A stretch of 64,000 nt of DNA from contig NC_087381.1 in NCBI RefSeq assembly GCF_963675165.1, forward strand, positions 4,403,378-4,467,377, in the 5' to 3' direction. Below, piece after piece: positions 51,142-63,750 of the stretch. Within the stretch, counting starts at the first letter, position 1. Every line of letters starts with the position of its first letter. Source of the DNA: Halichondria panicea. Taxonomy: Eukaryota; Porifera; Demospongiae; Suberitida; Halichondriidae. The position numbers and the translations under genes are program-made. Below the pieces are notes generated by a model. That model was not told the DNA's origin. It worked only from the letters and a program-made list of their open reading frames with translations, and did no database searches.

Positions 51142-54100
51142 TCAATGCTTTACGACAGCAGTCATGCATGCATTATAACTTACTGGCCAAATCCTAATAC
51201 GTCTAATCTGGTAGTAAGCATAGATCTCAACATAGTTGTTAGGCCAGCCGTTGTTCACATTGACACAGGTTTTGACCCTCTGATGTGTGGCAGATCTGCA
51301 GTATTGGATGCAAGTCTCAGGCTCGAGCTGATAAGTGAAGCTTGCTGCAACCTCTACCCCTCCTCTAACCACCAGCTGGAAGAATGCCATGGACAAACAG
51401 TGATTTCATCATTATTATCACATAATTTATACATCACTATAATTATGACCATCTACCTATTACATTTGCACATAGAGGAACCGGAATCAATTGCACATTA
51501 CAGGGTGACATTGCATACCAGTATTGTGGCACTGGCTCCTCCCTCTGCCCTCAGGGTGAGACTAGGAATGAGACTGGCACATGCCTTCACTGTTGTCTCA
51601 CACACAGATGCTTTCACTTTTAGTCCGAGCTTGGCAGTCATTCCAACGTAGAAGTCGAGCGTTCCAACATAAATAAACACGCTGTACCTGAATTGGAATA
51701 TCCTGACACTGGAACTGTACAGATTCTTGGTGTAGGTATTACAACCAGAAGGTATATATAGTGTACCAGCGTCATTAACCAGTGTCTTGCCAACAACTAT
51801 AGCATAGATTTTCTGATAAATACTGTTCCCTGTTCTCTCTCGCAAGAACTCAGCTCTCAAAGCAGTAGAAGTCCTTCCAAAGGCATGTCCTTGGGCGATT
51901 ACTTTGCCAAACAATTTGTAACCATTTCCATTCTGCTTAATACCAGCAAATCCGCCTGCTGCCATTTGTGCGTATACTTTACTGATACCAAACTTTTTAT
52001 CCCAGATGTACGCTTTGTGCAAGGGGTGATTGATTACATCACTTCTCCTTGAGGAGTAGCTAGCAATGAGGTTGTAAATAGAGCTAGAAGCATCCCAGTC
52101 TGAGCCTCTACGTACTCGAGCGTCGTCAAAAGTATCATCTTCATTGTCTGGTCGCTCGACAGTCTGCAGCACATTATCGTAGTCCAATGCATGCTTTGTT
52201 CCCAGCTTTTGTAGATAGTGGGTCACTAATGAATGCAGTTTGGAGTCCTCAAAGAAGTCAATAGAAGCTAGAGCATCAACGTAGATATTGTGTGATTCTT
52301 TGTCCTTCACTTTGTCTAATGCTTCGATTAACATCTGCACAATGGCCTCTATTTGATCTTGGAACTGAGCTGAGAGGATAAAGTCTTGTAATTGTTCCTG
52401 CACTCTTTGATCGACTGAGTGAGCCTTGAGAGCATTAATGGAGGCTAGTTGTACATCGATATTGGTGCTGTTTAAATATTTCAACACAGTCTCTATCACT
52501 AGTTCGCTGTCAGTGTTCCCCAACGCGTGTATATTATGGATTAGTGGGTGTAGCTTCTTGCTGAACTCCACGGTAGCCTCCAGACGTTCCAGTCGATCGA
52601 TCAAATCTTTAACCACCGAGGTCTGTATTCCATCTTGCTTGTCACTAGCCAACGCCCCGTAAGCTAATAGTAGAGGGTCTACACTGGTCGGAGAGGAGTC
52701 AATGGATTTTTTCAGCCTCTCAATAAATTCTGGGTGAGGGTTTCGGGTGAAAGCGATGTGTGTAACCACGCCATTCTTTTCTTCTTGATCAACAGAGTCG
52801 AAGTATGAATTAAGAAGAGCCTACATGAATGCAACACACGTTATAGCTAGCAGGTAATTGCATACACTCACCATTTGAGAGTCGAAGTGCCCTTCCGTTG
52901 CAAGAAGTGGGTAAATTAAACTCCTCATTTTCTTGTCTTCTAGCTTGTCAGACCCTAACAGCTACGAAAGGTAGAGTACATTCATTATTATGGTGTAATT
53001 TTGTTGTCAAATATAAACCCAAATTGAATGTATACACACGTAACAACAACTTGCTAGATCTATGTACAAAATAGTGATTAGAGAATCGAACCTTTTCCAG
53101 AAAGTTGATCACATCCCGGATGGCAGGTTGTAGTTCTGGTAGTGGCTGATACTCTCCCTCCAAATCAACCAGCTGATGCAGGCGATTAGCTAGCAATGAA
53201 TGTGAACACCAACACAATGATCATTCAACTTGACACTTACATAGTCACACTATAATAATTATTGTGTCAGTACTCACTAAGTGAGTACTGACACAATAAT
53301 TATAGTGTTGGACATGGTGCAGTTGATTAGTGTACCTAGACTGCTCTGCCCTGCATCACTGTGTAATGTCTCCAAGGCTTCCCATACAGAAGGAATTTGA
53401 TGTCGAAGTGCCTCCAAGAGTCGAAGATCGGTTAGAGCTGTGATGATAAGGGTATATTAATGAGTGATGTATTAATTATAGCTATATAATAAAGTGCACT
53501 TATAGCGCTAGCTGATAGTCATGCATGCAGTATGATTGCATGCAGGCTGTAATAGTACTTACTGTAGTTTATGTTAGCTTGTAGTGTGTCAGTCACAAGA
53601 TTCTCCCGGCCGTCCTCTTCCACAGTGTCACGTTTAGTGACAATGACTGGTTTGCAGAACAACTTCACTAGTGCGTACTCTCCCTCCCCCTTCAATTCGT
53701 TGATGTCCGTGTCACTATCATAGGTCGCTGGCTCCACAGGTTCAACAGGCTGTTCAGTGACTTGTCGTATCACCCTCCTTTGCACCTCTTCCTCATCCCC
53801 AGGCCCAGTTGAATTGAGCCGAGGGTTAGCTGCTTCAACCCTGGACGAGTCTATATCTCCAAACCCTGCTGTAAGCACAATTGAGGTAGATCCTTGAGAT
53901 CGAGAGAGCACTTTGCCGTCGTAAACAATCTGCTCGTTTGCAGTGATCTGGACGTCTTCTGTAGGTGCACCCCCAGCAAGGATATGTATATTGGAACTTT
54001 GTATGGTGCGGAAGGCTGTTGTCTCTGTACCAATCGTTGTGTACCTATATAATAATGAAAGCACCGAGGGTGCTGATGCCTCAGTGGAGGTGCATAACAT

Positions 54101-55771
54101 TAATACACACATTATAATGAATATAATTAATTTACTGCATGCAAACTCAAGGAGTGGGTAATGATCGACCATGATTGTTGTTAAAAACGAACGATGCCAA
54201 CAGCTAAATTAATGGCTGCATCAGCGCAGCAGAGCCCTGCAGCTCTCTTTTCACTCTTGCAGCTACCAATAGCTAGCATTCTAGTGCAAAACTAACTACT
54301 AAATAGAGTAGCAACACTCGGTAAACAAGTTTTGCTACGCACTCTTCTGAAAAGGTTGCAATGGCATTCCAAGTAAGCAAAACTAGGCATAACTCGAGAA
54401 CGAAGCATGATTTTGCAAATCCAAGAAAACATGAGTAGAAGCCTATAGAAACTCTTACTTGTACTTCATTCATCCTTAAGCAGCTGTAGTAGCTAGTCTA
54501 CACACACACACACACAGACACAGACACACACACACTGCACACACTTTGGCAATTAATTTTTATACATGAAATAGAATTTTTATAATTCTTTAACAATGCA
54601 ATTTTTGGTCAACTTCAATTTGCGTATGACACAGTACACGCCTTACTACATTTTTAACTATTGCGAAATTGCATGTGTATAATAATTATATGCTCACTCC
54701 TTTAAAGTGTCTTTGTTTGCGATCCATGCATGCAAATTGCATTTGCAATCAGGTATAATACGCGGTATTCTGGAGATATTCTTAGACTATAATTATACTG
54801 GAAGAGCTAACATGCAGACCTTACAGGAGGTGGTGTAGAGATCATAACCTTATTTAAGCCTGCATGGTGTTAAAATCTGTCAACATTAATTTTGCTTGAA
54901 TGTTGGACACTCTTTTAAACAACGGAAGATTTAGTTCGCTTTGTTGTATTTTATATAGGAACACACACTTATTATGTACAGTTGTTTCTATGCTCACGTG
55001 TACGCTGATTTATGTAAAGACGTTGTATCTTCCTCTTCTTGTTCAGCTGTCCCCTTGAAATTGGTTTGGAAGGCAGCAACAATCCCCTTCTTAAAGTTGA
55101 CAGCCACACTGCTCTCTCCTTCAGGGTAGCTGACCTCAACAGTTTTACCATCGTCCGTTTGAATGAAACAAAATTCCCCTGCCATCATTTTGTCTTCTGG
55201 AGAGATAGGGGGGTCTTGGAGAACAGAATCACTCGGGTCAAGTTCCGGGATTTCTTCTTCAGTAGGATCAATAACTTCATCAGCACTGCAAGCAATGACT
55301 CATACATGACATTGTGCAATATACATTCATTAGATCCATGCATACCTGTCATCCTTGACCAAGTCACCTCCTACTCGCACATCACTGACTTTAATGCAGT
55401 AATGCAGAGCATTCTGATTTCCATAGACTCCGGCTGTAAAAATCGATGTGCACAACAATTACAACAATTACAATTACATGCAGCAAAACGTCCTGCATCA
55501 CACAGCTAGTTGACTGCACCTGAATCACATTGAGAAACGACAATAGCTGACACAGTAGCTACTTGCAGCTGGTCTCCGTCAAAGCTTCGCTGAGTTGAGG
55601 AGTACCGATACACACAGCTCTGACTGGACTATAAGGGAAGAGGGAACACTCGCAATTGCTCTAAGTAAAGTTAAAAGTGCGTACCTCACAAGAGCCGGAA
55701 GGTTGATACTGAGCCTTGCATAATACAAAGACTGAGGCAATAAAGATAATCACTGTGATGTATCTTGTCAT
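51142..55771 (-). CDS. MTTP: Large lipid transfer protein, MTP/vitellogenin-N type
   Basis: Ten exons (minus): 55771-55685, 55628-55520, 55433-55346, 55285-54998, 54044-53563, 53437-53336, 53189-53092, 52961-52872, 52820-51519, 51375-51142; all phases agree and give 959 residues. The start MTRYITVIIFIASVFVLC is a signal peptide. The N-terminal part has features of the vitellogenin-N/LPD-N domain: YRYSS, then VNFKKGIVAAFQTNF, which parallels human MTP IENIKRGLASLFQTQL. A helical region follows (VIETVLKYLNSTNIDVQLAS; INALKAHS). The length is near MTP (human 894) and far below vitellogenin or apolipoprotein B, and no von Willebrand D domain is present. The likely role is lipid loading of secreted particles in the ER. 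MTP versus another short family member is not settled. Intron 4 contains a MITE touching the exon 5 acceptor. Confidence 0.82.
53246..53309. repeat. Long hairpin in intron 6 of the lipid transfer gene
   Basis: Left arm ...aattattgtgtcagtactcact is followed immediately by its reverse complement agtgagtactgacacaataatt and further to tatagtg. The perfect arm is about 22 bases, with 7 more after a 3-base slip, and almost no loop. It lies 30 bases from the donor of exon 6. Confidence 0.92.
54052..54535 (+). repeat. CA-bearing MITE family, copy 3, at a splice acceptor
   Basis: Begins aatgaaagcaccgagggtgctgatgcctcag (from 54055) and ends in acacacacacacacagacac; the last part with the gcatgcgcaccgagg end is missing. 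Its edge is under 10 bases from the acceptor of exon 5 of the lipid transfer gene, so in the transcript the polypyrimidine-like stretch gctttcattatta comes from the element. Confidence 0.8.
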
Positions 55772-56936
55772 TCTGGGTTTCCACCGCCAAAGCTAATGTC
55801 TAATAAGATTCGAAAAGACTCAATCCGCACAGTCAATTCAGTTTCTTCTGTTAGCATGAGTGGCAAGTGCTTAGCAGACTTGAGCAGAGCAATTACATTT
55901 CACACAGTATATAATTATGCTCTTTTATAACAATATTGCAGATTAAATTTTAATGAGCCATGCCCCACAGGAAACAGCAATAATGTTAATTATTGATGTG
56001 TCCACTTTGAGTTTGTATCATAGCAACTATATAGGTGGGGTTTAACTACCATAAACTCTATAGCCCTATACATAGAGCGCATTCCTAAACTCACTTTCCT
56101 GATTTAAGATTTTATAGCCAAAAAGAAGGGTGATGCTCGCTCTAGACAAAGCACAGATGAGTGGGGCTCACTAAACATCAGGAAAGCAGGAAAAAAGGGT
56201 TGGGCTAGCTGTTTGGACATAGACAAGTATGTAGAGTTAGCTGGGTCAAGCTTGTCGTTCGTTTTATTTAGACTGCTAGTTGCATCCAATCTAAAAGTAG
56301 GTGAGGTATAGCTTTGATAGCAAGCATTTTTCATTCCAGTGGGTATATATAACACTATTGTCCATTACATCAAAATTTCTTCCAACTAAGTTCAAAATAG
56401 CACTATAGCGCTATATATAGCTGATTCAGAAGTGCTGATTCGCATTAGGAGCTATAGTGTTATACATACAAATGCATGTTGTACGGACTTATTAATTATC
56501 AAGAATTGGTGGATACTTCTATGGTTTATTAGCTGTTAAAATTCAGTAATTTAGTGGTTTGTGGTTGTATTGCAGGATGATTCTAGAATTTAGTAAGGAC
56601 TTGGAAAGACAATTCCAGAAGTTTCTTTCATTTGGTGTATAAAAGTAGGACTAGAATTATCTGTATTGTTGTTGCTTAAAAAGTCATATCAATTGAAACA
56701 CTGTTTAAAAGATCCACGGGTAGTTCCCTCACTAACAGGCTAGAGAGGCTAGTCTGTTACACATGTGTATATTATATTAAATGCATTTCTACAACACTAT
56801 TGCTATAGCGAGTAAGCGAAACTGAAGAGCATGACAAAATCTAATTAGGACCAAACTAAAAGAGCAAAAATCATTATTTCAATTAACTACAATGTTTAGG
56901 AGTGGAATTCAATGTATTGCAGAAGCCGCAGTTTTA
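55772..56936. other. Upstream region of the lipid transfer gene
   Basis: No ORF is recognised. It includes the promoter of the minus-strand lipid transfer gene. AT-rich with no clear repeats. Confidence 0.4.
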
Positions 56937-57155
56937 TACCGTATTACTAGAATGTTTTGCGAGCATCAAACATTTGCGAACTTTGCGATGGTTAATCAAT
57001 TCCCAACAATAAAATCCGCAAAATCTAAATTATTACTAGTAAATACACACGATCCTTGCCAGAACGCAATAGTTAGATTACAAAGGGTCAATTTTCTGCT
57101 AATTTGGCTCATTCGCAAAGGTTTTTCACCAGCAAAATATTCTAGTAATACGGTA
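56937..57155. repeat. MITE with TACCGTATTACT ends, copy 2
   Basis: Starts taccgtattactagaatgttt and ends tattctagtaatacggta; about 219 bases, closely matching 612-831 in the same orientation. Confidence 0.85.
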
Positions 57156-57314
57156 GCAGCCGGGTCAAGACTCGTGCACTGCATGGGACTGTATTTATAT
57201 ATACATAAGATCACAGAACTAGAGCCAGTGTTTAAAGTGCCTTGCATTCTCTTAAATTCATTCACTTCCTCGCAGGAAACCATGTTATTGTATGCATGTG
57301 CCCAAAATGTGGAC

Positions 57315-57409
57315 TGCTGTTGATCAATATTAGGTGGGTGGACTGTGGCATATTCAGTAATATCCGGCCTGCCTCTGGAAAAAAGGTGCATGTCTTGAGG
57401 TTCTACTGT
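57315..57409. repeat. Right-end fragment of a pogo/Tigger-like MITE
   Basis: atccggcctgcctctggaa ... ttgaggttctactgta matches the right end of the full copy at 58077-58372; the left end is missing. Confidence 0.7.
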
Positions 57410-57773
57410 ATATTCTTTGCACTGTACAATAAAATTATATGCTCACTGTGAAGATTTTCTAAGAACGCCCCCTCCTCCCCACCCCCAATCAATTATTATG
57501 GTATATACTTTCAAGAGCCATCAGGATATGACTCATGATTTTAATACTTTAAAATGAGCAGTTATAGGGTTGATTATGCACTTCTCAGTCTTTGTAATCC
57601 ACATGTGAAACACTCACACAACTGTTCGGCAGTCCAACTTTCCTTGCCACTTTTACTGGGCTGAAACACATAAATATACCCATAATTTTGTACCAATCAG
57701 ATTGTTTAATATGGCTACATTATATAACAATTTGGGAGGTTCAAAGTGAATTACCAAGCTCATGGTTTCATGC

Positions 57774-58075
57774 AGTGCATGCATTAATTATAGTTGCACT
57801 CTAAACCACTTCACATTGTACTTCTTTTTAATGTCAACAAGTTGTGCATGCATGCATGGCTCAAACATGTGTTTTTCTCTATTCAGTGCATTAATTGTGG
57901 TTGCCATTCTAAGCCAATTCACATGTACTTCTTTTTAATGTCAACAAGTTATGGCCCAAACATGTGTTTTCCCTCTAAAGAAAGTGAATAATTATTATGA
58001 AGTGGGCACACATGCAGGTCATCTTGGGGCTTCAGTCCATTAATTGTGGTTGCCATTCTAAGCCAGTTCACATGT
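57774..58075. repeat. Tandem repeat, unit about 100 bases, three copies
   Basis: The phrase cattaattgtggttgccattctaagcc...ttcacatgtac starts at about 57780, 57889 and 58038. The first two copies continue with ttctttttaatgtcaacaag and caaacatgtgttttt; the third is broken by the Tigger-like insertion. Confidence 0.8.
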
Positions 58076-58076
58076 A

Positions 58077-58372
58077 CAGTAGAACCTCGATTATCCGGCC
58101 CTCCATTATCCGGAACCTCGATTATCCGGCTTGGCAGTTTTCTTTTTATCAGATTAGAAAATGGGTGTGTCCCTCAAATGCGCATGCGCGTTACAGCTGT
58201 TACCATGGAGACATGCCTGCTTATCTTCTGCGCATGCGCAGACAACCATGTGGCACTGCTGTTTATCAATAAAGTGGGTGGATCAAGGCGTGGTTTATCT
58301 ATTCATATTCACTTATCCGGCCTGCTTCTGGAACCAAGGTGTCCGGATAATCGGATAATCAAGGTTCTACTG
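58077..58372. mobile_element. pogo/Tigger-like MITE, TA target duplication
   Basis: Termini cagtagaacctcgattatcc and ggataatcaaggttctactg are inverted repeats of the type shared by Tigger/pogo elements, flanked by TA at 58075-58076 and 58373-58374. At 296 bases it has no transposase. The interior includes several atccgg words. Confidence 0.9.
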
Positions 58373-60227
58373 TACAGTGGTTTTCCTTACCTATACTGCA
58401 AGAGCACTGCAACCACAATGTAGTTAATTTGGTTGGCTTCTGTTATGATTGTTAGTAACAAGCCAACAAAATTACTTGCTATGGGCTGCAAAATGCAAAC
58501 TGTAACCGGTTTTAATTTGGCAATTTCAAAACTGCCAAATTAGTGGACCTAATTGCTGTAGTAGCCTAAGACGTCAAATTAAAAATCGCCAAATTCTAAT
58601 AGCTCACTCGCCATAATAGCCGCTAAATGTTCCAGGTGTCTCATATTTTGTCTGGCTGAAGTGATGGTAGCTCTGATGGTAGCTCAGCTAACTTGTTGCT
58701 TGACTATACGGTTATTGGAGGCTCTGGCTAATCCAACAGTCAATGTTGACTTAGTTGTGCTTGTTTCTGCTCTTCTTTGCCCATGCAGTTGCTATTAAAG
58801 TATGTACCATATACTACTCTACCGAGATTACGCCCACCATAATTGCATGCTACAAAACAGCTATACAGGTGGGATGAGCTTAATTTTGAATAATTTACTC
58901 ATGTTTGTACATCATAATTATAACATGCATGTATACTTAATATGTATTTGTTTTTTTGTCTGTGATGCTTGTCAGGGCTCTTAGGAAGACCAGCAATACA
59001 GCTGATTAGACTTCCCTGTTTAAATAAAATATCTACTATAATTGTACTACTACGTGTATATAATTAAACCTAGCAACCAAGAGTATATATAGGGTGTGTA
59101 CTCGAGAGGATTGTATGGCCAAAAAAGAATACAAACATGGTGATCAAGAAAGCACAGTGTGTCACTTTGTCACAAGGTCATCAATGCACTATAATTATTG
59201 TGACAAGTGCATGTACAACATTTACAACAATTTGCGTGAAGTGGTGTACATAATTGTAATGCCATTGATGTACGTATATGTTGGACATTTATTACAGTAC
59301 AGACCAAAAACACATCTTTAACACCAAATTACGGTAACATGCATAATCATCTATTATAATTATATATACTCTAACACTGATGAGGATGTGACGAATTGCC
59401 ATACATGCATGCAGCTCTCTCGGTCATTTTGTTTGACAATGTAAATTTAATTGGTTCTTTCTCTTGGGGCCATGCATGCATGTAATCCAATTGCGAATGT
59501 TTTTCTGCTTATATTGACCGAGCTCTTATAAAAATGTATAATTATAATTATAGTTCATCCAGTTTTCCAGGCTTATAGTCAATGGCTGCAGTTATTGTTA
59601 TAGTAAGGTGTTGTGTTTCTATATTAACCCGATTAGGCAGCAGTGGGTTATAGTAGTCTGCCAGTGTGTCTGTCTGCATACATGACATTTGTATTCTATA
59701 GAGTCTGTGTATGTTAGACAATAATGCACTGAAGCCCCAAGGTGAACCACAATTATATTTATGGTTAATATTGAAAGTACAGTCATGCATGTGAAGAGGT
59801 GAAGCCAAGTTATATACTTTATAACTTCTGTTCACAGTCATGTAAAATTGTCTCATATTCTATAATTATATTTGCCTCAAACTACCGAGTGAGCTGCAAA
59901 ACACATACTGCACATGCAGCTAGTACATAACTTATTATAACAACTACATGTATTATAATCATGCAAATTTATAGTTAGGAGACAATATTTTCTGTAGAGA
60001 TAAATCATCGACTATAAATTATTAGATTGTGGATTGTCTCTACATGCATGGTTTCAGCTTTCATGCACTATATACATTATGTATAATTATAGTGCATGTA
60101 TATGCATGTACTCCTGCATGACCCCCCCCCAAGAATACGTTGATACCTTGAGGTTATCCACTATAAACCAGTGAACTTGTTTTAAGGATACAAAGACAAT
60201 AAATGTAAACACACACACTGAACCTAA
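58373..60227. other. Gene-free interval downstream of dymeclin
   Basis: AT-rich, with a small hairpin at about 58515-58545 (aatttggca / tgccaaatt). No exon is recognised. The end near 60100-60227 should be dymeclin 3' UTR. Confidence 0.45.
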
Positions 60228-63200
60228 TCAGGAGAAGCGTACTTTAGAACTGTCCCAATAAATGGACGAGTGCTTGAACACCAGTGTCCAAATGTACGGG
60301 ATGAAGAATGCCTCAGGCTGGTCCTCCTCCACATAGCGGAACTTGAGCTCAGGAAACAACTGGAGGGCGAAAATGAGATGATGAATGTATAATGTATGTT
60401 TTAATGTATGCATGTTTGTACATCATGTACGTTTGACAAAAAGTGGAAAACACTACATGTATAAACAATTTTAAAAGGTGGGATCTATATTCATTTGGAG
60501 TTCCTACAACAGAAAACAAAATTATGAATTTGGAGTCATTACAGATCTTTGAATGACCTACAGATCGTCAACAGGACAATTTTTCTTTGTTTTTGGCTTA
60601 ATTTTGCCTAAATGAGCTGGAAAGCACAGTACTACACTTAATTATGCCTCGGTGCACATGCGCGGTATATGGTATAGTGTGTGTGTGTGTGTGTAGCCTG
60701 CTACAGCTGCTCAGGGATCAACGAAGTGCAAGTAAGAGTTTCTATGGGCTTCTAGCCATGATTATAATTTGTGGATTTCGCTTGGTTCTCGAGTTATGCC
60801 TTAGTTTTGCTTACTTGGAATACCATTGCAGCCTTTTCAGAAGAGTGCGTAGCCAAACTTGTCCATGGAGTGTTGCTGCTCTACTTATTAGTTAGCTCTG
60901 CAATAGAACGCTAGCTATCGGTAGCTGCAGGAGTAAGAAGAGGGTTAGGGTTCTGCAAGGCTCTACTGCACTGATTTAGCAGCCATTAATTATAGACTTT
61001 GAACTTCGGCATCTATTTTAGTAACAATCGTGGTCGATCATTTCCCACTCTTTTGAGTCCTGCATGATTCTGCCTAGCCTGCATGCAGCAGCAAAAATGT
61101 TCATCATGATATCATCATGAGTGTATTAGCAATAGCTAGTAACTTTAATTTGGCACATCCACCAAGGCATCAGCACCCGCGGTACTTTCATTTTGTACAC
61201 CAGTTATTTTTGTAACAACATTAAATTGTGTACTACACGCACATATGTACGTGTGTGTTCATGTACAGTGTACCCACCCTTAGCCTGTTCCTGGGCCAAG
61301 CCTTTGCAGTCTGCTCGATGGTGGACAGAACGTACTCGGAGGAGTAGGGGGAGGGGCCACTCTGCTCCAGCTTGGACGAGAAGAAGGACACCACCTTTAA
61401 GGGGAGGGGCATTAAGAAGTTTTGAAGCAAGTACACTTGTATGTCACGTAAAAAGTATACACTTATTTGGGTTGCTAGATATACATGTAGGCATTATGAA
61501 GTACATGCCTACTGTAAATATAATTATGTGTACATTATGACCACAAAGCTGGTCGCCCCTAAATGTGGGAGCAAAGTGGGTGTAACCAAAGATTATCGAG
61601 ATGAATTGAAAAGGTTGGATAATCTCTTTGGGACATAATGATGTATGTGCGCAAATGAATATGCAACATAATAATTATGCTCACAGTTTCCATATTCTGC
61701 ACAAGGTCCATGAGAGAGGGGTGTGACCGATAGGGCTCGAAGATCTCCCTCTGATAGAGGAGGGAGTATATGAGGTGGGGGTTATTGTGGAGGTTGTGTG
61801 TCAGACAAGAGTTGATGATCTCCAACACCATCTGAAGCACCTCCTCCAGAATCACACGGTCTGTCGTCTGTGTGTTTGTGGGAGGAGGGATTGTAACACA
61901 CTTATCGTGAGTGTGCATGTGTATCATGTCCATGGAGTAGAACTACCCTTCAAATAAAAGGGATTTTGTTCAACTTCAACTACCTCTCCACATAGGACTA
62001 CTCTGACCGTACGTATTCCCTTATAATAGTTTAATACGACCACTTTAAATTTAAATAGGAGATTTAGTACACGGTCTACACTAGCTGTATATAGTACCAT
62101 TTTATTGTTTTACATAATTTGAATTGTGACAGTGAAGACTTACAGACAATAAGTGACAGCTAGTGTACACACTTACACAATCCGAGTCCAGGGAGGGTGT
62201 GTCGGGTGTTGTGGGTGTGGTCGGGGTGGACGGATCACTGCTGAGTCGCTCCGAGATCCTCTGATGCTTTTTAGCAAGAAGCTTAAACAAACTGGAGGGG
62301 GAAGAAGGAGAGGCACGTGAATATTACGTAATAATGACATGTACATGTACATGTATGTAATTAACAATTAACTCAAACACTTAGAATACTACTTACAGAT
62401 AGTCGGACTGTATTATATGTACATTGAAGGATGTACATATAATAATTGCTTCTAAATAATTATACGTGGAAAGGGGGATAATAATTATAACCACAAACAA
62501 CATAGACAACAATGAGGTACATGCACTTCTATTAGTTTACAAAGCAATCTCTTCACTCACTTGACGATTTTCCTGGCAGCGTCGAGGTGGAGAGAGTGAA
62601 AGTGAGAGGACATGTTAGCTAGTGCAGCCAGGCAGTTGGTGTGAAGGTACTTGTCCTACATTGTACAACAAGGGGTGCAGGGTTATACAAAACTGTAGGA
62701 AAGGGTAGATAAGAACATAAGTCATAACAACAGATTGAAGGCCAATGAAAGATCCATCATAGTCAATTGTGGGGAAAACATCTGAACGTATGCAAAAGTA
62801 TTGTGCGCGAGGTGACTGACAGCAGCAGCCATGGAAGCTAGGCTGTGATACTAATTTCTTGCACTGGTTACTCTAGCATGTTGGAGAGGGGGGGGAGTTA
62901 TCATGGCACAACAAGCCCCCGCAGAGAGATACCAACATGCACCAACTTTCTTTTAAAAATGTCAATCCCATAGATAGCTAGAGTATACAGTACGTACTGT
63001 ACATGAACTAATACGTGTACATACAAATGTATAACAACTGAATTCATGTCTCACCCTGATGTGAGTGATGTTGACCTGTACGGTTTTGATCAGGATCATG
63101 ACCATGAGACTGCCAAGGGGAACAGCTGCCAGCCGCCGCTCAACGTACCAGGGCACATTCGGCACTATCTGTGAATGAGGGAGTGTACGAGATGTGTGTG

Positions 63201-63750
63201 GAAACTTCGTAAAATGTATAACTACATGCATGTACATGTACACTGTTAGCCTCGTTCTCAGGCCGAGTTGTTTCTAAAATAACGCTACCATAGGCCTAGG
63301 ATAGATTGTATCTGAGACTGGGCGTGTCTATAGCGATGGTAATCTGTGTAATAAAACATGCCGTAAATGCCTATTGAATTCATACTTTCACTGAAAATGC
63401 AGCTAGAAAGATAATAATAGTATGCTATCTAGTCCAGGTAGATTGAGCTACATGTAAATGGCTTCCAAGTTCATGGAATTAGTTGTACATGTTTAGTTTT
63501 GACAATGTAGACTCGACTATAAAATTTATAGATGCAAGCATGTAGATGCAAATGTGTGTGTGTGCGAGGTATGTAGTAGTGGTGGTCTATAATACGCTGG
63601 AGGACGAAACATGATCAACCATACCTTCTCGTGAATGGACTTATTGAAGCATTCATCCTGGCTGAGGATGAGTAGGATGATCAGCAACATGTACACGTGG
63701 TGGGAGCTCTCGTTACCGTGGTCATGCAGCTGTTTCAGTAGCGGCAAAAC
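60228..63750 (-). CDS. DYM: Dymeclin, C-terminal seven exons (5' end outside window)
   Basis: Exons (minus): 63750-63625, 63168-63055, 62655-62561, 62291-62177, 61867-61685, 61394-61278, 60359-60228; all splice sites and phases fit. Matches to human dymeclin are strong: [89 protein letters not shown] and the end [20 protein letters not shown]. The stop at 60228 follows SSKVRFS; human ends QLFTMDSD. The 62177-62291 exon carries a low-complexity [11 protein letters not shown] linker where vertebrates have a different loop. Dymeclin is a peripheral Golgi protein needed for Golgi organisation and secretion. The N-terminal half, including the myristoylation site, lies beyond 64000. Confidence 0.96.
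60643..61194 (-). repeat. CA-bearing MITE family, copy 4
   Basis: Reverse orientation, in the last intron of dymeclin. Begins ttatgcctcggtgcacatgc and ends ggcatcagcacccgcggtac followed by tttcatt. The microsatellite position holds a GT run of about 20 bases (near 60676-60694). Confidence 0.82.
63248..63271. repeat. Single end of a TAGCCTCG-family element
   Basis: tagcctcgttctcaggccgagt matches the left end of the family, but no partner arm is found nearby; a solo terminus in a dymeclin intron. Confidence 0.5.
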
